Positions 43,582-55,066 are shown, numbered from the stretch's first letter. The stretch is DNA of 64,000 nt from Oncomelania hupensis (GCA_036898135.1 CM072523.1:35602037-35666036), one strand, 5' to 3'. Numbers and translations are program-made. The notes: generated by a model not told the origin, from the sequence alone.

Positions 43582-46500
43582 TTATTGGGCGGGGACGAAT
43601 TCTGGTGCTGTGGCCCTTAGTTGTGTTGGGTGGGCGACAGCTGCTGTGTCCTCCACGAGATGGCGACTGAGGTAGTCGGCTCCGTGGTTCTCTTTGCCGG
43701 GGATGTACTCGATCTGTAATGAGTATGCCTGAAGGGTGAGTGCCCATCTCATCAGGCGAGAGTTCAAGGATTTGGAGGCTGCCAGGAACGATAGTGGTTG
43801 GTGGTCCACCTGAACTGTGAAGTGGGTCCCATACAGGTAGAGTTGGAATTTCTGTATGGCCCAGACTAGTCCAAGACATTCTTTCTCCGACGTGGCGTAG
43901 TGGGTCTCGGCGGGTCTCAATTTTCTGCTGGCGTAGGCGACAGGGAATAGCGTCTCCGCATTCTTGGGGTCGCGCTGTAGCAGTACTGCTCCGAGGCCTA
44001 AGTCGCTTGCGTCGGTGCGTAGAACGAATGGCTGAGTCAAATCGGGTAGGTGGAGTACTGGCGCCGATGTCATTCTGTCCTTGAGTGTTTGGAATGCTGT
44101 CTCACATTCCGCTGTCCAAACTACTTTGTCCGGGGCGATTTTCCGGGTTCCATTTGTCAGTGGCACGGCGATGCTGTTGTAGTTGGGGATGAACTTCTGG
44201 TAGAAGCCGCAGAGTCCTAGAAATGACTGCACTTCCTTCTTTGTCTTGGGCCTAGGAGCGTCGAGTAGGCGTTTCACTGTCTTCTCTACCGGTCGCAGGC
44301 TTCCTTGACTGATGGTGTGTCCCAGAAATTCTAGTTCTGTGAATCCAATCTGACATTTGGTGGGTCTTGCCGTCAATCCCGTGTCTCTGAGGCGGGCGAG
44401 TAGTTGCTGTAGGAGCGTGACATGTTCCTCCCACGTAGGTGTTGCGATGAGGATGTCGTCCATAAACGAATGTAGGTGCTCGCTGCTCAGGGGTGCCAGG
44501 AGTTTTCGCATCATTGCGCTGAAGATGCTGGGTGCGTTGTGGAGTCCGAATGGAAGCACGTTGAACTCGAAGTGTCCTTCCATAGTGCTGAAAGCTAGGT
44601 ACTTTCGGACTTGCGGTTGCACTGGTATCTGGTAGTATCCTTTGCTGAGGTCGATGCGTGAGAAGTACTTCGCTCGCTGTAGCTTGGCAAATAGGTCTGT
44701 CTGGTCCGGGAGTGGCTCTGGCTGGAACTGCGTTACCGCATTCAGGAGTCTGAAGTCGATGCACAGTCGGTGCTCTCCGTTGGGTTTTCGCAACAATACC
44801 GTGCCTGCGCTGTAGGGTGAGGTAGACTCTGAGATGATTCCGGCTGCCAGTAAAGTGTCTATCTCTTCCTTGATGGCTCGCTGCTGCGACAGTGGCATCG
44901 GGTAGAGCTTCTGGCGGACGGGTGTTGGGTCGGTCACCGTTAAGGTTACTTCGACGAGGTCTGTCCTCCCTGGTCGGTCTGTGAGCACAGTCTGATGTTG
45001 TCGAATGACCTGTCGTACTTGCTGTTGCTGTTTAGCGGCTAGGTCTCCGTTGAGTATCACGTCTTTGTAGGTTTCTTTGGAGTGCAGGGGATACTCTACT
45101 GCATTGGTCTCCATGCTTTCTCCTTCTTCCGCGATGGCGATGGCTAACAAGTTGTGAGTGCTGGGGGTCGCTGGTCGGTCCGTGTATTTCTTGAGGAGAT
45201 TGATGTGGTGGTATCGGGCTCTCCCGTTCACCTCTACTTGGTAGACTGTCTTGGATTTCTTGGCAGTCACCCGGTACGGTCCTCTCCAAGCGATGTCCAG
45301 CTTGTTGGTTCCACTTGGAAGTAAGAGTAGCACTTGATCGCCGACTTGCAGTTCTCTGTCCTTCGCGTGGCGGTTGTAGTACTTCGCCTGACGGGCTCTT
45401 GCCTTCTTCAGTGCTTCACCAGCTTTCTTCCACGTTGCTTTGAGGGTTTCCTGCAGGTCTGCGACGTACTTGGTGGCACCTCTTGGTGTGTCGTCTATCT
45501 TGGCCTCCGTCCAACTTCTGCGTAGGGCTTCTAGCGGTCCGGCTAGAGGTCTGCCGAATAGCAATGTTGACGGGGTGTAGCCTGTGGCTGCATGGGGCGT
45601 TTCTCGGTATGCGAACAGTGCCGCATTCACGTAGGTGTCCCACGCTTCTGGATTGTCGTCGGCGACTTTCCTGAGGATGGTGAGAAGGGTTCCATTCAGT
45701 CTTTCTACTTGTCCGTTGCTGGCTGGGTGGTATGGTGGTGTGCGAATGTGATGAACTTGTATCAACTCGAACACGTCTTGCATCAGGCGGCCGGTGAACT
45801 GAGATCCGTTGTCCGTTCTAATGCTGTCCGGGAATCCGACTCTGGTAAAGATGGCTATGAGTGCATCTGCGATCTTCTTGGTGTCGATCGCTGGCAACGG
45901 GACTGCTTCGCACCACATCGTACATGCGTCGACAAGTGTGAGTAGAAATCTGTTCCGCTTCTTGGTCATGGGCAGTGGTCCTACTATGTCTACTGAGACT
46001 TGCTGGAATGGCACGCCGACTACTACCGATGGTCCTAAGGTAACTGGTACTGTGTGATGTCGCGGGGAATGTCGTTGACATTGGTGGCAAGATTTCACGT
46101 AGCGCTTGACATCCTCCGTGATTCCTGGCCAATAGTAGTGTGCGCTGATTCTCTGCACTGTGGCTCCAATTCCCATGTGTCCGCTGAGTGGCATGCTGTG
46201 GCCTAATTCTAGTACTTGGGCTCGAAGGGTGGCTGGTAGTACTAGTTGGGTGTGATCTCCATCTCCTTGTCGATGTAGAACTCCCTCTTCCATGTAGAAG
46301 TCTCCCTTGTGCGGGGGTGTGTGCGCCTTGGGTAGCTTCTGGAAGCACTTCGCTATCGAGGTGTCTTCTTTCTGTGCTGTTTTGATCTCTTCGAGTCCTG
46401 GATTCGGAGCGAACTCGGGCTGGGGTGGTTGGGTTTTAGCTTGGGCCCTGGTTTGCACTGCAGCTATCTCTACAGTTTTAGGGGGCGTGCCTAAGAACAC

Positions 46501-48171
46501 ATACCTACAACCTAGCACTAGATCATACAGGGGTTTCTGTAAAACAGCTGCTTGGATTCGTCCTGTGACGTACCTACTCTCTACTTCGATCCATGCTATT
46601 GGGCAAGTAGTCGTCGGTTTCGTCAAGTCTGCTCCTTGTAAGTCGACTGTCTTGTCCGTCAAGTCCGCGCGCGATACAAAAGATTCGCTGACTATCGCGT
46701 CGTATGATAGACCTGTGTCATACAGACAGTTCGCTTCTTTTCCGTTGACCTTGACCGTGTCTGTCACCGATGGGTGATCTCCGATCGTGTGTGGCTTGTT
46801 ACCGCTGCTTTGAGTTAGAACTCTGTGCGCTGGCCGGCTTTCGCGCTCTTCCCTACGTTGGGCGGCCAACTTGAAACATTCTGCGGTGGAGTGATTGTTT
46901 CTATTGCAGAACGAACAATACCGTCTCTGTTCTGCGGGACCTCTTTTCCCGAATTCCGTGTTGGGTCCTTTATTTTGCCCAGGTCTGGGGTTATTCGGCT
47001 TATTCGCGGTGCGCTCTTCCCGGTTAGGGCTTCGTTTCTGTGCCTCTTTCCCGTTAGGCTTTAGGTCTCGCCTGAAGCTCTTGGCTTCTCCGTGTGCGGC
47101 CACGTACCTATCTGCGACCTTGACCAGATCTTCTAGTCTTTCCGCGCCCTGCTCTACTGAGAATGTTCTCAGCTCGGGGGTCATGGTTTCCCGTAGCTGT
47201 TCCCATACTAACAGTTCTGTCAGTCCATCATACGTCTTATCCGTGGCTGACTGGCTAATCCACTTATCCAGCGTTGTGGACAACCGATCCGCGAACTGCG
47301 CATAGCTCTCTCCTTTCACTCTCCGGTTGGTGCGGAATTTTTGCCGATAGCATTCTCCTGTTAGTTCGAATCCCGTTAGGAGTGCCTCTTTTACTTTGTG
47401 ATAGTCAGTCACTCTGTCAGTCGGTAGCTTACTGTAGATGTCATAAGCCTTTCCTCTAAGCCCTTGACTAAGCTTAAAAGACCAATGAGTGGGATCTAGT
47501 TTGTACTCTGTTGCTAGACGCTCAAACCTAGTCAGATAGAGATCTAGCCCTTCTTCTCTCTCATTGAATGTTCCCAGTGGAAATGACATTCCTTGTACAG
47601 GGTTGGATGCTACTTCTAGCTGATCTGAGTGGGAAGGGGTTGAGGAAGAACTTGAAGCTCCTGATCCCAATCTTCTTAGCTCTAACTCATGCTGTCTTTC
47701 TTTTTCCTTTTCTTCCCTCTCTTTTTCTTTTTCCGCCCTCTCTTTCTCTTTTTCTGCCCTCTCTTTTTCTTTTTCTGCCCGCTCATACTCCCATCTCCTA
47801 ACTTCTGCATCTCTCTCTGCTGCTAATGCTGCCTTCTTTTGTTCTCCTTCTAATTCTAGTTTCTTCTGTTCTCTTGCTGCTTCTAACTCTGCTTTCTTTT
47901 GCTCTGCTTCTAATTTCTTCTGCTCTGCTTCTAATGCTAGTTTCTTCTGCTCTGCTTCTAGTTCTAATTTCTTTTGCTCTGCTTCTAGTTCCGCTTTTCT
48001 CTGTTCTGCTTCGAGTTTCTTCGCCTCTCTCTCTGCTGCTCTCTCTGCCTTAGCTTCCTGTTTCTCTACCTCTGCATTGATATACGCAATTAGGTCTGCC
48101 CCTGCTAAGTGTAAAGCTTCCCCTAATTCCTTGAAGCGCAATCTCAAGGCCACTGGGTCCGACATTGCCAA
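43582..48171 (-). CDS. Gag-Pol polyprotein (element 2)
   Basis: One 1529-codon frame. Residues ~30-170 are a long Glu/Lys/Ala coiled coil built of EAEQKKLEL-like repeats. A SCAN-like capsid follows at ~195-350 (ECYRQKFRTNRRVKGESYAQ). The CX2CX4HX4C knuckle spans 419-432. Protease has DTGL at D485. Integrase has an HHCC domain (~645-685) and core residues D787 (TDNGSQF) and E823 (VERLNGT), spaced D-35-E; the first Asp lies in VDIVGP. Reverse transcriptase has KIDLSKGYYQIP-like and LPFGLHNA blocks and FMDD with Asp at 1238-1239. RNase H has RTDASDLGLG (D1387) and TVQVDHQPL, ending GADYLSRHL. No frame shift separates Gag from Pol. No chromodomain or envelope is seen. Confidence 0.97.
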   Translation of the reverse strand: MAMSDPVALRLRFKELGEALHLAGADLIAYINAEVEKQEAKAERAAEREAKKLEAEQRKAELEAEQKKLELEAEQKKLALEAEQKKLEAEQKKAELEAAREQKKLELEGEQKKAALAAERDAEVRRWEYERAEKEKERAEKEKERAEKEKEREEKEKERQHELELRRLGSGASSSSSTPSHSDQLEVASNPVQGMSFPLGTFNEREEGLDLYLTRFERLATEYKLDPTHWSFKLSQGLRGKAYDIYSKLPTDRVTDYHKVKEALLTGFELTGECYRQKFRTNRRVKGESYAQFADRLSTTLDKWISQSATDKTYDGLTELLVWEQLRETMTPELRTFSVEQGAERLEDLVKVADRYVAAHGEAKSFRRDLKPNGKEAQKRSPNREERTANKPNNPRPGQNKGPNTEFGKRGPAEQRRYCSFCNRNNHSTAECFKLAAQRREERESRPAHRVLTQSSGNKPHTIGDHPSVTDTVKVNGKEANCLYDTGLSYDAIVSESFVSRADLTDKTVDLQGADLTKPTTTCPIAWIEVESRYVTGRIQAAVLQKPLYDLVLGCRYVFLGTPPKTVEIAAVQTRAQAKTQPPQPEFAPNPGLEEIKTAQKEDTSIAKCFQKLPKAHTPPHKGDFYMEEGVLHRQGDGDHTQLVLPATLRAQVLELGHSMPLSGHMGIGATVQRISAHYYWPGITEDVKRYVKSCHQCQRHSPRHHTVPVTLGPSVVVGVPFQQVSVDIVGPLPMTKKRNRFLLTLVDACTMWCEAVPLPAIDTKKIADALIAIFTRVGFPDSIRTDNGSQFTGRLMQDVFELIQVHHIRTPPYHPASNGQVERLNGTLLTILRKVADDNPEAWDTYVNAALFAYRETPHAATGYTPSTLLFGRPLAGPLEALRRSWTEAKIDDTPRGATKYVADLQETLKATWKKAGEALKKARARQAKYYNRHAKDRELQVGDQVLLLLPSGTNKLDIAWRGPYRVTAKKSKTVYQVEVNGRARYHHINLLKKYTDRPATPSTHNLLAIAIAEEGESMETNAVEYPLHSKETYKDVILNGDLAAKQQQQVRQVIRQHQTVLTDRPGRTDLVEVTLTVTDPTPVRQKLYPMPLSQQRAIKEEIDTLLAAGIISESTSPYSAGTVLLRKPNGEHRLCIDFRLLNAVTQFQPEPLPDQTDLFAKLQRAKYFSRIDLSKGYYQIPVQPQVRKYLAFSTMEGHFEFNVLPFGLHNAPSIFSAMMRKLLAPLSSEHLHSFMDDILIATPTWEEHVTLLQQLLARLRDTGLTARPTKCQIGFTELEFLGHTISQGSLRPVEKTVKRLLDAPRPKTKKEVQSFLGLCGFYQKFIPNYNSIAVPLTNGTRKIAPDKVVWTAECETAFQTLKDRMTSAPVLHLPDLTQPFVLRTDASDLGLGAVLLQRDPKNAETLFPVAYASRKLRPAETHYATSEKECLGLVWAIQKFQLYLYGTHFTVQVDHQPLSFLAASKSLNSRLMRWALTLQAYSLQIEYIPGKENHGADYLSRHLVEDTAAVAHPTQLRATAPEFVPAQ

Positions 48172-48509
48172 AAGTGTATATGAACAACCTCTGAATCACG
48201 TGGAATACCAAAACACTAGCAATATTGCAATTCAATAAAAACAATGCAAAGACCATACAATTCGTAATCAATAATAGAATACAACAAGAGTCAAATGGCA
48301 TACAACAGTTATTTAAGCAAAACCTGCAAAAGAACAATGCAACATACAGGCACAAAAATATTTGAAGCAAAAAAGTTTTTAACTAAAGAATAGTGCACCA
48401 CAACTGATCAGTGTTATACCCTTACACTATTCTAAGTTATTCTACTACTACTGTAATCTAATTTTATTGTACTTAGATCCGGTTGTACCCAATTCCTATT
48501 ATACACAGA
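48172..48509 (-). other. Untranslated leader of element 2
   Basis: About 340 bp between primer-binding site and start codon, much shorter than the 1.3-kb leader of element 1. AT-rich with no recognised motif. Confidence 0.6.
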
Positions 48510-48527
48510 TCCTAGCTAGGCTCGCCA
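48510..48527 (-). promoter_or_regulatory. Probable primer-binding site of element 2
   Basis: Seven bases inside the 5' LTR the minus strand reads TGGCGAGCCTAGCTAGGA, starting with the TGG that pairs with a tRNA 3' CCA. I cannot assign the tRNA; it is not the proline-type site of element 1. Confidence 0.6.
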
Positions 48528-48534
48528 ATTAAAG

Positions 48535-50076
48535 TGTCACGTGGGGTTTATGGGCTCTGCACAATGGAATTATGGACCCTCACGTTTATTCGGTGGGAAC
48601 TGCTAGTAAGTCACCCTATGAACTACTTTAATAAATTTATTTGTTTAGCTGGTTCTGTGTTAAGGTTGGGGTACAGAAATAGATAGAAAAATGGTAAAAG
48701 ATTACTGTCACACTAGCTTTCACACGGCTATGAATCATATGTAGTCCAGCCTTTTGATAACAGTTAAAATCACACATTTATTTCTCCTACTCTATACAAG
48801 ATTCTCTAAGTACTAATCTAACTTAAAAAGTCTCTTTCAATGCTACTAGTTCGATCGCTGATAGTCTAGGCAGCTGTTTTTCTTCCTCGGGCACTTGCTA
48901 GTATATTTCATGTAGATTTGGACTACTGTGGTCCGTTTTACAGTTTCTGAAGAGTTGGACTACTGTGGTCCTGTTATGATCAGTTTAAGTGCACCTTCGC
49001 CTTATGCACTTAACTCATGTGTGGGGTGTTCGAAGTCCTTCTGTGAGGTAGCTTCTGGTACACCTTTGTCGTTGTGTAGTTGGGTTCCCTTGCCACGCTG
49101 TGGGGTCTGACAGGGTGTTTCTTCGGGTCGCTCTTTCCGTCTTGTGCGGTAGAGTCTCCTCACCCAACTATAGTCGTTTCTGTGGAGTGGGACGCACAGG
49201 ATAGCTCGGGATAGCTCGGGATAGCTCGCCTGCTCGTCTGTAATATAAGAGACGAAATTCTGCACAACCCTGAATAATCGGTTTGTGCAGAGCGTCTCAC
49301 TGAAAGCCAAGTAGCCCTCAGTGATAGCTCCACATCTCTATACATAAGCGACGAACATTCTGCTACTTCCGGGTTCCACTGGAATCTCACTCTAAATTCC
49401 TATACATACATAAATATCAAACGTGGCTAACTATACACATACAGAATTAATAATATTATAAACATTCAGTGGTACAGCCACTGGTCTGCAAACATACATA
49501 TAAGTTAAACAACAGTGGTTCCGTATGGTATGCAACATGGCGGCGCAACCGGTCGTGTTTCGCCTCGTGCTCGGCTCTTCCACGTGGTCCCGCAAATTCG
49601 GATTAACAATTCACATTTATGCATAGCAAATTCCACAAACATAATTTCAACAATAATATAAATATATCACGAGGAAACAGAAGGGTGTTCATTTACCTGT
49701 CTGACAAGTTCAGGCCCGTTGTGACTTGATAGAATTCTAAGATCCTAAGTCCTGCTTCCTGGTCTAAGTGTGGCGAGATTTCTCTGCCAGCTTTCTAGCT
49801 GTTAACACTTCGGTGTATTCCTCCCAACTGACCAAAACTGTGCGTGGTTTGGACCCAGTCAAACTGGCTCCAACCACTTTGCCTAAGCTCTCCCATTGGT
49901 TCCAACGGTCCGATTCAAAACTCAAGTGCTGACGTCACTGCGCTGTGTGTGTGGCTCAGGCTCGCAGTGTGCTGTAATTTAATTGCTGCTGTGTACTATA
50001 CTAACTCTCTACTGTTACAAAGGCTACACAATGCTAAATAGTCAACCAGCAGAGTTAAAACTAGCCAGTCGTGACA
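48535..50076 (-). repeat. 5' LTR of element 2
   Basis: Matches the 3' LTR, with one extra GATAGCTCGG unit (49199-49228 region) that accounts for the 10-bp length difference. It is followed directly by GGAAC, the right target duplication. Confidence 0.96.
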
Positions 50077-50131
50077 GGAACTTTTACCTATTATAGTCCT
50101 ATATTGTTTCGACCTAATTCTTGTGTGTGTG

Positions 50132-50704
50132 TAACCCCCGTTGGGATGCCGGGGGTTTCAGTATAAATAGTATCCCCACTTTCTGGAAATTTAGTGCTTT
50201 GAATTCCCACTGTCGCTGTCTGTCTCATTTGTTCTTTCTCATTCCTGCTCTGTTCTATCAATCTGCTATACTCTCTTCCTCTTCGCTAGACCAGTCACCT
50301 ACCTTTATTCTTGAAAACTCTTCCGGGACAAGACTCCTTGTTTGTGTATGAGGTCTGTTGGATCAGCTTGGAAATATTGGACGCTTTCTGCTAGGTTGTC
50401 AATAGGGCTTCCTATGATGTTATTATTTAGCAATGTAGGCATTTTCTATGTATGTGTTTTGTTGATAATTTTATAATGATGTTTGTATTCTATTTTGTTT
50501 TTGTAAACGGGGGTTCGATAAATTAGAGTATAGCCTCAGCGTCTCCTGCGTGGGATGTCTTTATTGTAAAGTGACTGGCTGGTGGAAAGCATTCAGTTTT
50601 ACCACTAGGGTTGTTTCAGGAGATCTTTTATGCGGATCGGGGGTTGTCCGGTCCTGATTTGGCTCGGAAGAGTCCGCTGGACCTAAAGCAATAATCATGT
50701 AATG
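50132..50704 (+). mobile_element. F1 retroposon copy h (full length)
   Basis: Complete from the 5' hairpin (ACCCCCGTTGGGATGCCGGG), through CAGTATAAATAGTATCCCC, to GACCTAAAGCAATAATCATG. Both ends abut TG repeats, so the target duplication is ambiguous. It is a useful reference copy because nothing interrupts it. It begins 51 bp beyond the target duplication of element 2. Confidence 0.93.
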
Positions 50705-50984
50705 TGTGTGTGTGTGTGTGCGTGTGTGTGTGTGCCTGTTAGACTTGCTTTATTAATCATATAGTGTATATACCTATTGAATGCATGGAATAGTGTGAAC
50801 ACAGCATGTTTGATCTCGCTTTGTTTATGACGTTATGTTTGTCCGACTTAGCTGAAATCCCTTTGGAGGCTAGAGCCGTTCATAAGCTTGTAAACTTGGA
50901 AGATTACATGCTCGTTCTTACGCGGGTTGAGAATAAAACGTTGGAGCGGCGGATTCGTTTGGTCACAGATACAGTCTGATCTCC

Positions 50985-52578
50985 ACCCTTTCTATGATAC
51001 ATAGGTACGCTATCCCTCGCTTTCTATGATACATGGGTACGCTATCTATCGCTTTCTATGATACATGGGTACGCTATCCCTCGCTTTTTATGATACATGG
51101 GTACGCTATCTATCGCTTTCTATGATACATGGGTACGCTATCTATCGCTTTCTATGATACATGGGTATGCTATCTATCGCTTTCTATGATACATGGGTAC
51201 GCTATCTATCGCTTTCTATGATACATGGGCACGCTATCTATCGCTCTCTATGATACATGGGTACGCTATCTATCGCTTTCTATGATACATGGGTACGCTA
51301 TCTATCGCTTTCTATGATACATGGGTACGCTATCTATCGCTTTCTATGACACATGGGTACGGCTATCTATCGCTTTCTATGATACATGGGTACGCTATCT
51401 ATCGCTTTCTATGATACCTAGGTACGCTATCTATCGCTTTATATGATACATGGGTAGGCTATCTATCGCTTTCTACGATACATGGGTACGCTATCTAACG
51501 TTTTGTATTATGCATGGGTACGCTATCTATCGCTTTCTATGATGCATAGGTACGCTATCTATCGTTTCTAAGATACATGGCTACGCTATCTAACGTTTTC
51601 TATGATACATGGGTACACTATCAAACGCTTTCTATGATACATAGGTACGCTATCTATCGCTTCCTATGATACATGGGTACGCTATCCATCGCTTTCTATG
51701 ATACATGGGTACGCTATCTATGTCTTTCTATGATACATAGGTACGCTATCTATCGCTTTCTATGATTTATGGGTACGCTATCTATCGATTTCTATGATAC
51801 ATGGGTACGCTATCTATCGCTTTCTATGATACATGGGTACGGCTATCTATCGCTTTCTATGATACATGGGTACGGCTATCTATCGCTTTCTATGATACAT
51901 GGGTACGCTATCTATCGCTCTCTATGATACATGGGTACGCTATCTATCGCTTTCTATGATACCTAGGTACGCTATCTATCGCTTTCTATGATACATGGGT
52001 AGGCTATCGCTTTCTACGATACATGGGTACGCTATCTAACGTTTTCTATGATGCATGGGTACGCTATCTATCGCTTTCTATGATACATAGGTACGCTATC
52101 TATCGCTTTCTATGATACATGGGTACGCTATCTAACGTTTTCTATGATACATGGATACACTATCAAACGCTTTCTATGATACATAGGTACGCTATCTATC
52201 GCTTTCTGTGATACATGGGTACGCTATCTAACGTTTTCTATGATGCATCGCTTTCTATGATACATGGGTACGCTATCTATCGCTTTCTATGATACATGGG
52301 TACGCTATTTAACGTTTTCTATGATACATGGGTACGCTATCAAACGCTTTCTGTGATACATAGGTACACTATTTATCGCTTTCTATGATACATGGGTACG
52401 CTATCTATCGCTTTCTATGATACATGGGTACGCTATTTAACGTTTTCTATGATACATGGGTACGCTATCAAACGCTTTCTATGATACATAGGTACGCTAT
52501 CTATCTCTTTGTATGATACATGGGTACGCTATATAACGTTTTCTATTATACATGGGTACGCTATCCATCGCTTTCTAT
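50985..52578. repeat. Minisatellite, 32-bp unit, ~50 copies
   Basis: A head-to-tail array with unit TATGATACATGGGTACGCTA plus TCTATCGCTTTC. Variants include AACGTTTTC in place of ATCGCTTTC, GATGCAT, one-base insertions (TACGGCTATC) and some shortened units. Blocks of variants recur (for example the Tacc-tagg variant near 51411 and 51960), suggesting amplification of multi-unit segments. Confidence 0.97.
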
Positions 52579-53638
52579 CGATGATCAATGTTCAGCGTGT
52601 ATAATGCCTAGATTATGTGATGCATAGATATTCCTACACTACTTACCGCTTTGTTATTGAGGATCCACTTTCAGCGAGTAAAATAATTGCCTCTGAGCGC
52701 TGAGCCACAGGTTTTCGGTGTACTGTACCTCGGATCCATGCTACTTGTGGCTGGACCGTGGTGGGGAGAGAGAGAGGGAAAGAGAGAGAGAGGGAGGGAG
52801 ACGTTTTATTGAATACGCACAAAACAGGTTCATTGTAATGGGAAGGATGGATAAGGGATTCAGCGCGATCATGTGAACTCAGATTATAAATGACAACATA
52901 TACAATGAAAATAAAATTGCCAAAAATACACATTTACTTTACTGTACATTCCATATTCAAAAGCTTACAGAAGTAACGACATTTGTTGCAAAATCCAAGA
53001 AAAATAAAATACACACCAGAAAGAAGACTACAAAATTCCAAACTATACAAGACTACACATTAAATACAAATTTCAGCACAAAGGCAAAAGGAGATTTACT
53101 AACATACCAGTCCGAATGTTTTGTCATTCTTACTCCATCATTCATTCTCATTTATTCTACTCTTCGTCAATACTAGCTCTCTCCTTCATTCTGTCACACA
53201 TAATCCACATGATTTTTTAAAAACCTTATATGCCCATCCATCTTTATAATCTAATACTCCTCTCCCCTCTACAAATTTAATACGTCTGTTCAACTTTCAA
53301 ATTTCAATATGTTCAAAATACAAACAAGTAACGTCATAAAAAGTAAAAATTCCTACCAAGTTTCTGTTCAATCCAAAACAACTCTATTGTAACTCTGCTC
53401 TCTTTCTGAATGCTTTATACAAAAACCAAAGTCTACATCCCTCTCAGATTCATAATAAATATGCAGTACTTTAAATAGTATGATAAAAATTAATGTAACC
53501 TTTTTGTTGCATACAAGACTAACCGCCCCAACATAGCTAGTCCAACGTTGATTATTACTGATACTCTGTTACGCAGTGATCACACTCAATACGGGAGAGC
53601 TCAGCTAGCGATGTTTACAGTTCGGTGGCCAGGAGCTG

Positions 53639-53640
<2 letters not shown>
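52579..53640. other. No gene seen
   Basis: AT-rich non-coding DNA with a short impure AG run at 52763-52800. A segment beginning CGTTTTATTGAATACGCACA (52802) could be the complement of a polyadenylated 3' end, but no coding frame is linked to it. Confidence 0.5.
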
Positions 53641-53685
<45 letters not shown>

Positions 53686-53735
53686 TGGATAGATTAGTGT
53701 CCCCAGACACCTGAGCGTATAAGGGACGTTGAGAG
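53641..53735. repeat. (AG)n and adjoining dispersed motif, second copy
   Basis: AG run at 53641-53680 followed by AGATTAGTGTCCCCAGACAC and GAGCGTATAAGG, matching 21538-21700. Confidence 0.75.
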
Positions 53736-54048
53736 AGAGACTAGGAGAGCCTGCCTTAATCGCGCACGTGGTCGTCCAGTTAGTGACAGTCCTGTTGTGG
53801 AGGGGGGTCGCATGCGTTTTAGGATAAAATGGACTGCCAGAAGAAGAATTTAAGAACAGAAGAAGCGGGAATAGAAGAAGAAGCAGCAGAAGGAACGTTT
53901 TACTGACTTCCAACTTTCAAGACTGACGGGAGAGGATTTTTTTAAACTTCTTTTTTTTCTCTCCCAGATCAGCTTTTTTGTAGTTGTGCCTGGCTAGCAT
54001 TGTTATATAATCGTGTGTCCTTGCTCTGCTCTCCGGTTAGTATTACGT

Positions 54049-54095
<47 letters not shown>

Positions 54096-54793
54096 TGTAA
54101 TAGTTCGTGTATAGCGCTATTCCAGCTCAAGAGCTGCTCAAGGCACTGGTTGATACATGATCTAACTCAGGCCGCCAGAAGCGCCCACTAACATTCACAT
54201 GCTGCCTTTAGGGGCTTCGTCCGACGCGCACACAGACACGACTGTTGTTTTGTGCTGTGGTGCGTTGCATTGTATTGTGGGGCACCCATCATTTTGATGG
54301 AAGCAAGTCTGTCACACTCTTTGCAGTGTTAGCAGGTACTAGGTATGTGTATGCGTGCGTTCGTGCGTGCGTGTGTAGTGTGTGCGTGCGTTCGTGCGTG
54401 TGTGTGTAGAGATGTGACTGCATAAGAGTCCAGTGCAGTAGTGTTAGAATTGACTCGTTACGCTTTTTAACCTTCTTGTACATAGCCCTGGAGTGTTTTC
54501 TACTGAATTTCAATTCCTTTATTCCATCCAAGGGTCTTACACATAGTGAACTTAGATCCAATAACCACAAGGAAAAAAACACTGGATTTTACATTAACAG
54601 TTTTAACAAGTGAATGAATGAAGCTATCAGCTAAACTGCCACTCAACATTTTACACAATTGTTCAAAATCAAACAATTTTTGCTTGGTTTGAAAAGCTGA
54701 TATTTTCACAATTTTTTAAGTTTCTTATTAAAATTAATTAAATTGTTTTTATTTGTATGATATTTTATTGATATTTATGAATATGAATTATTA

Positions 54794-54796
<3 letters not shown>
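53736..54796. other. No gene; (TTTA)n at 54045-54096
   Basis: A TTTA run of about 13 units is followed by GTGTATAGCGCTATTCCAGC and CAAGGCACTGG, resembling a retroposon end. TG/CG repeats lie at 54345-54410. No coding domain is recognised. Confidence 0.55.
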
Positions 54797-54868
<72 letters not shown>

Positions 54869-54981
54869 TGAACGATTTGCGATTCGTGCCGCCATTCACG
54901 CATACACACACATAAAAACACGCGAGCGCGCGCGTAATTAGACAGTTATAATATCTATCTAATTATAAATTAGTAGTAGTA

Positions 54982-55065
<84 letters not shown>

Positions 55066-55066
55066 C
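54797..55066. repeat. (AAT)n at 54797-54869 and (AGT)n at 54971-55066
   Basis: Two long trinucleotide runs separated by ~100 bp of ordinary sequence. Confidence 0.95.

Larger units (their letters stand above)
41883..50076 (-). mobile_element. LTR retrotransposon, Gmr1-type Ty3/gypsy (element 2), apparently intact
   Basis: An 8194-bp element with LTRs of 1532 and 1542 bp and a single open Gag-Pol frame. It is flanked by a perfect 5-bp target duplication, GGAAC, at 41878-41882 and 50077-50081. By eye the LTRs differ by one substitution (42272 against 48924) and one 10-bp unit. Pol order is protease, integrase, reverse transcriptase, RNase H. Everything visible is consistent with a recent, possibly still functional, copy. 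Confidence 0.97.

Noticed and set aside
43568..48370. Other long frames on both strands overlapping the Gag-Pol frame of element 2
   Set aside because: Shadow frames of a well-supported 1529-codon coding sequence.
50985..52578. Possible centromeric satellite
   Set aside because: The 32-bp unit and a single 1.6-kb array fit a minisatellite; nothing indicates a larger array.
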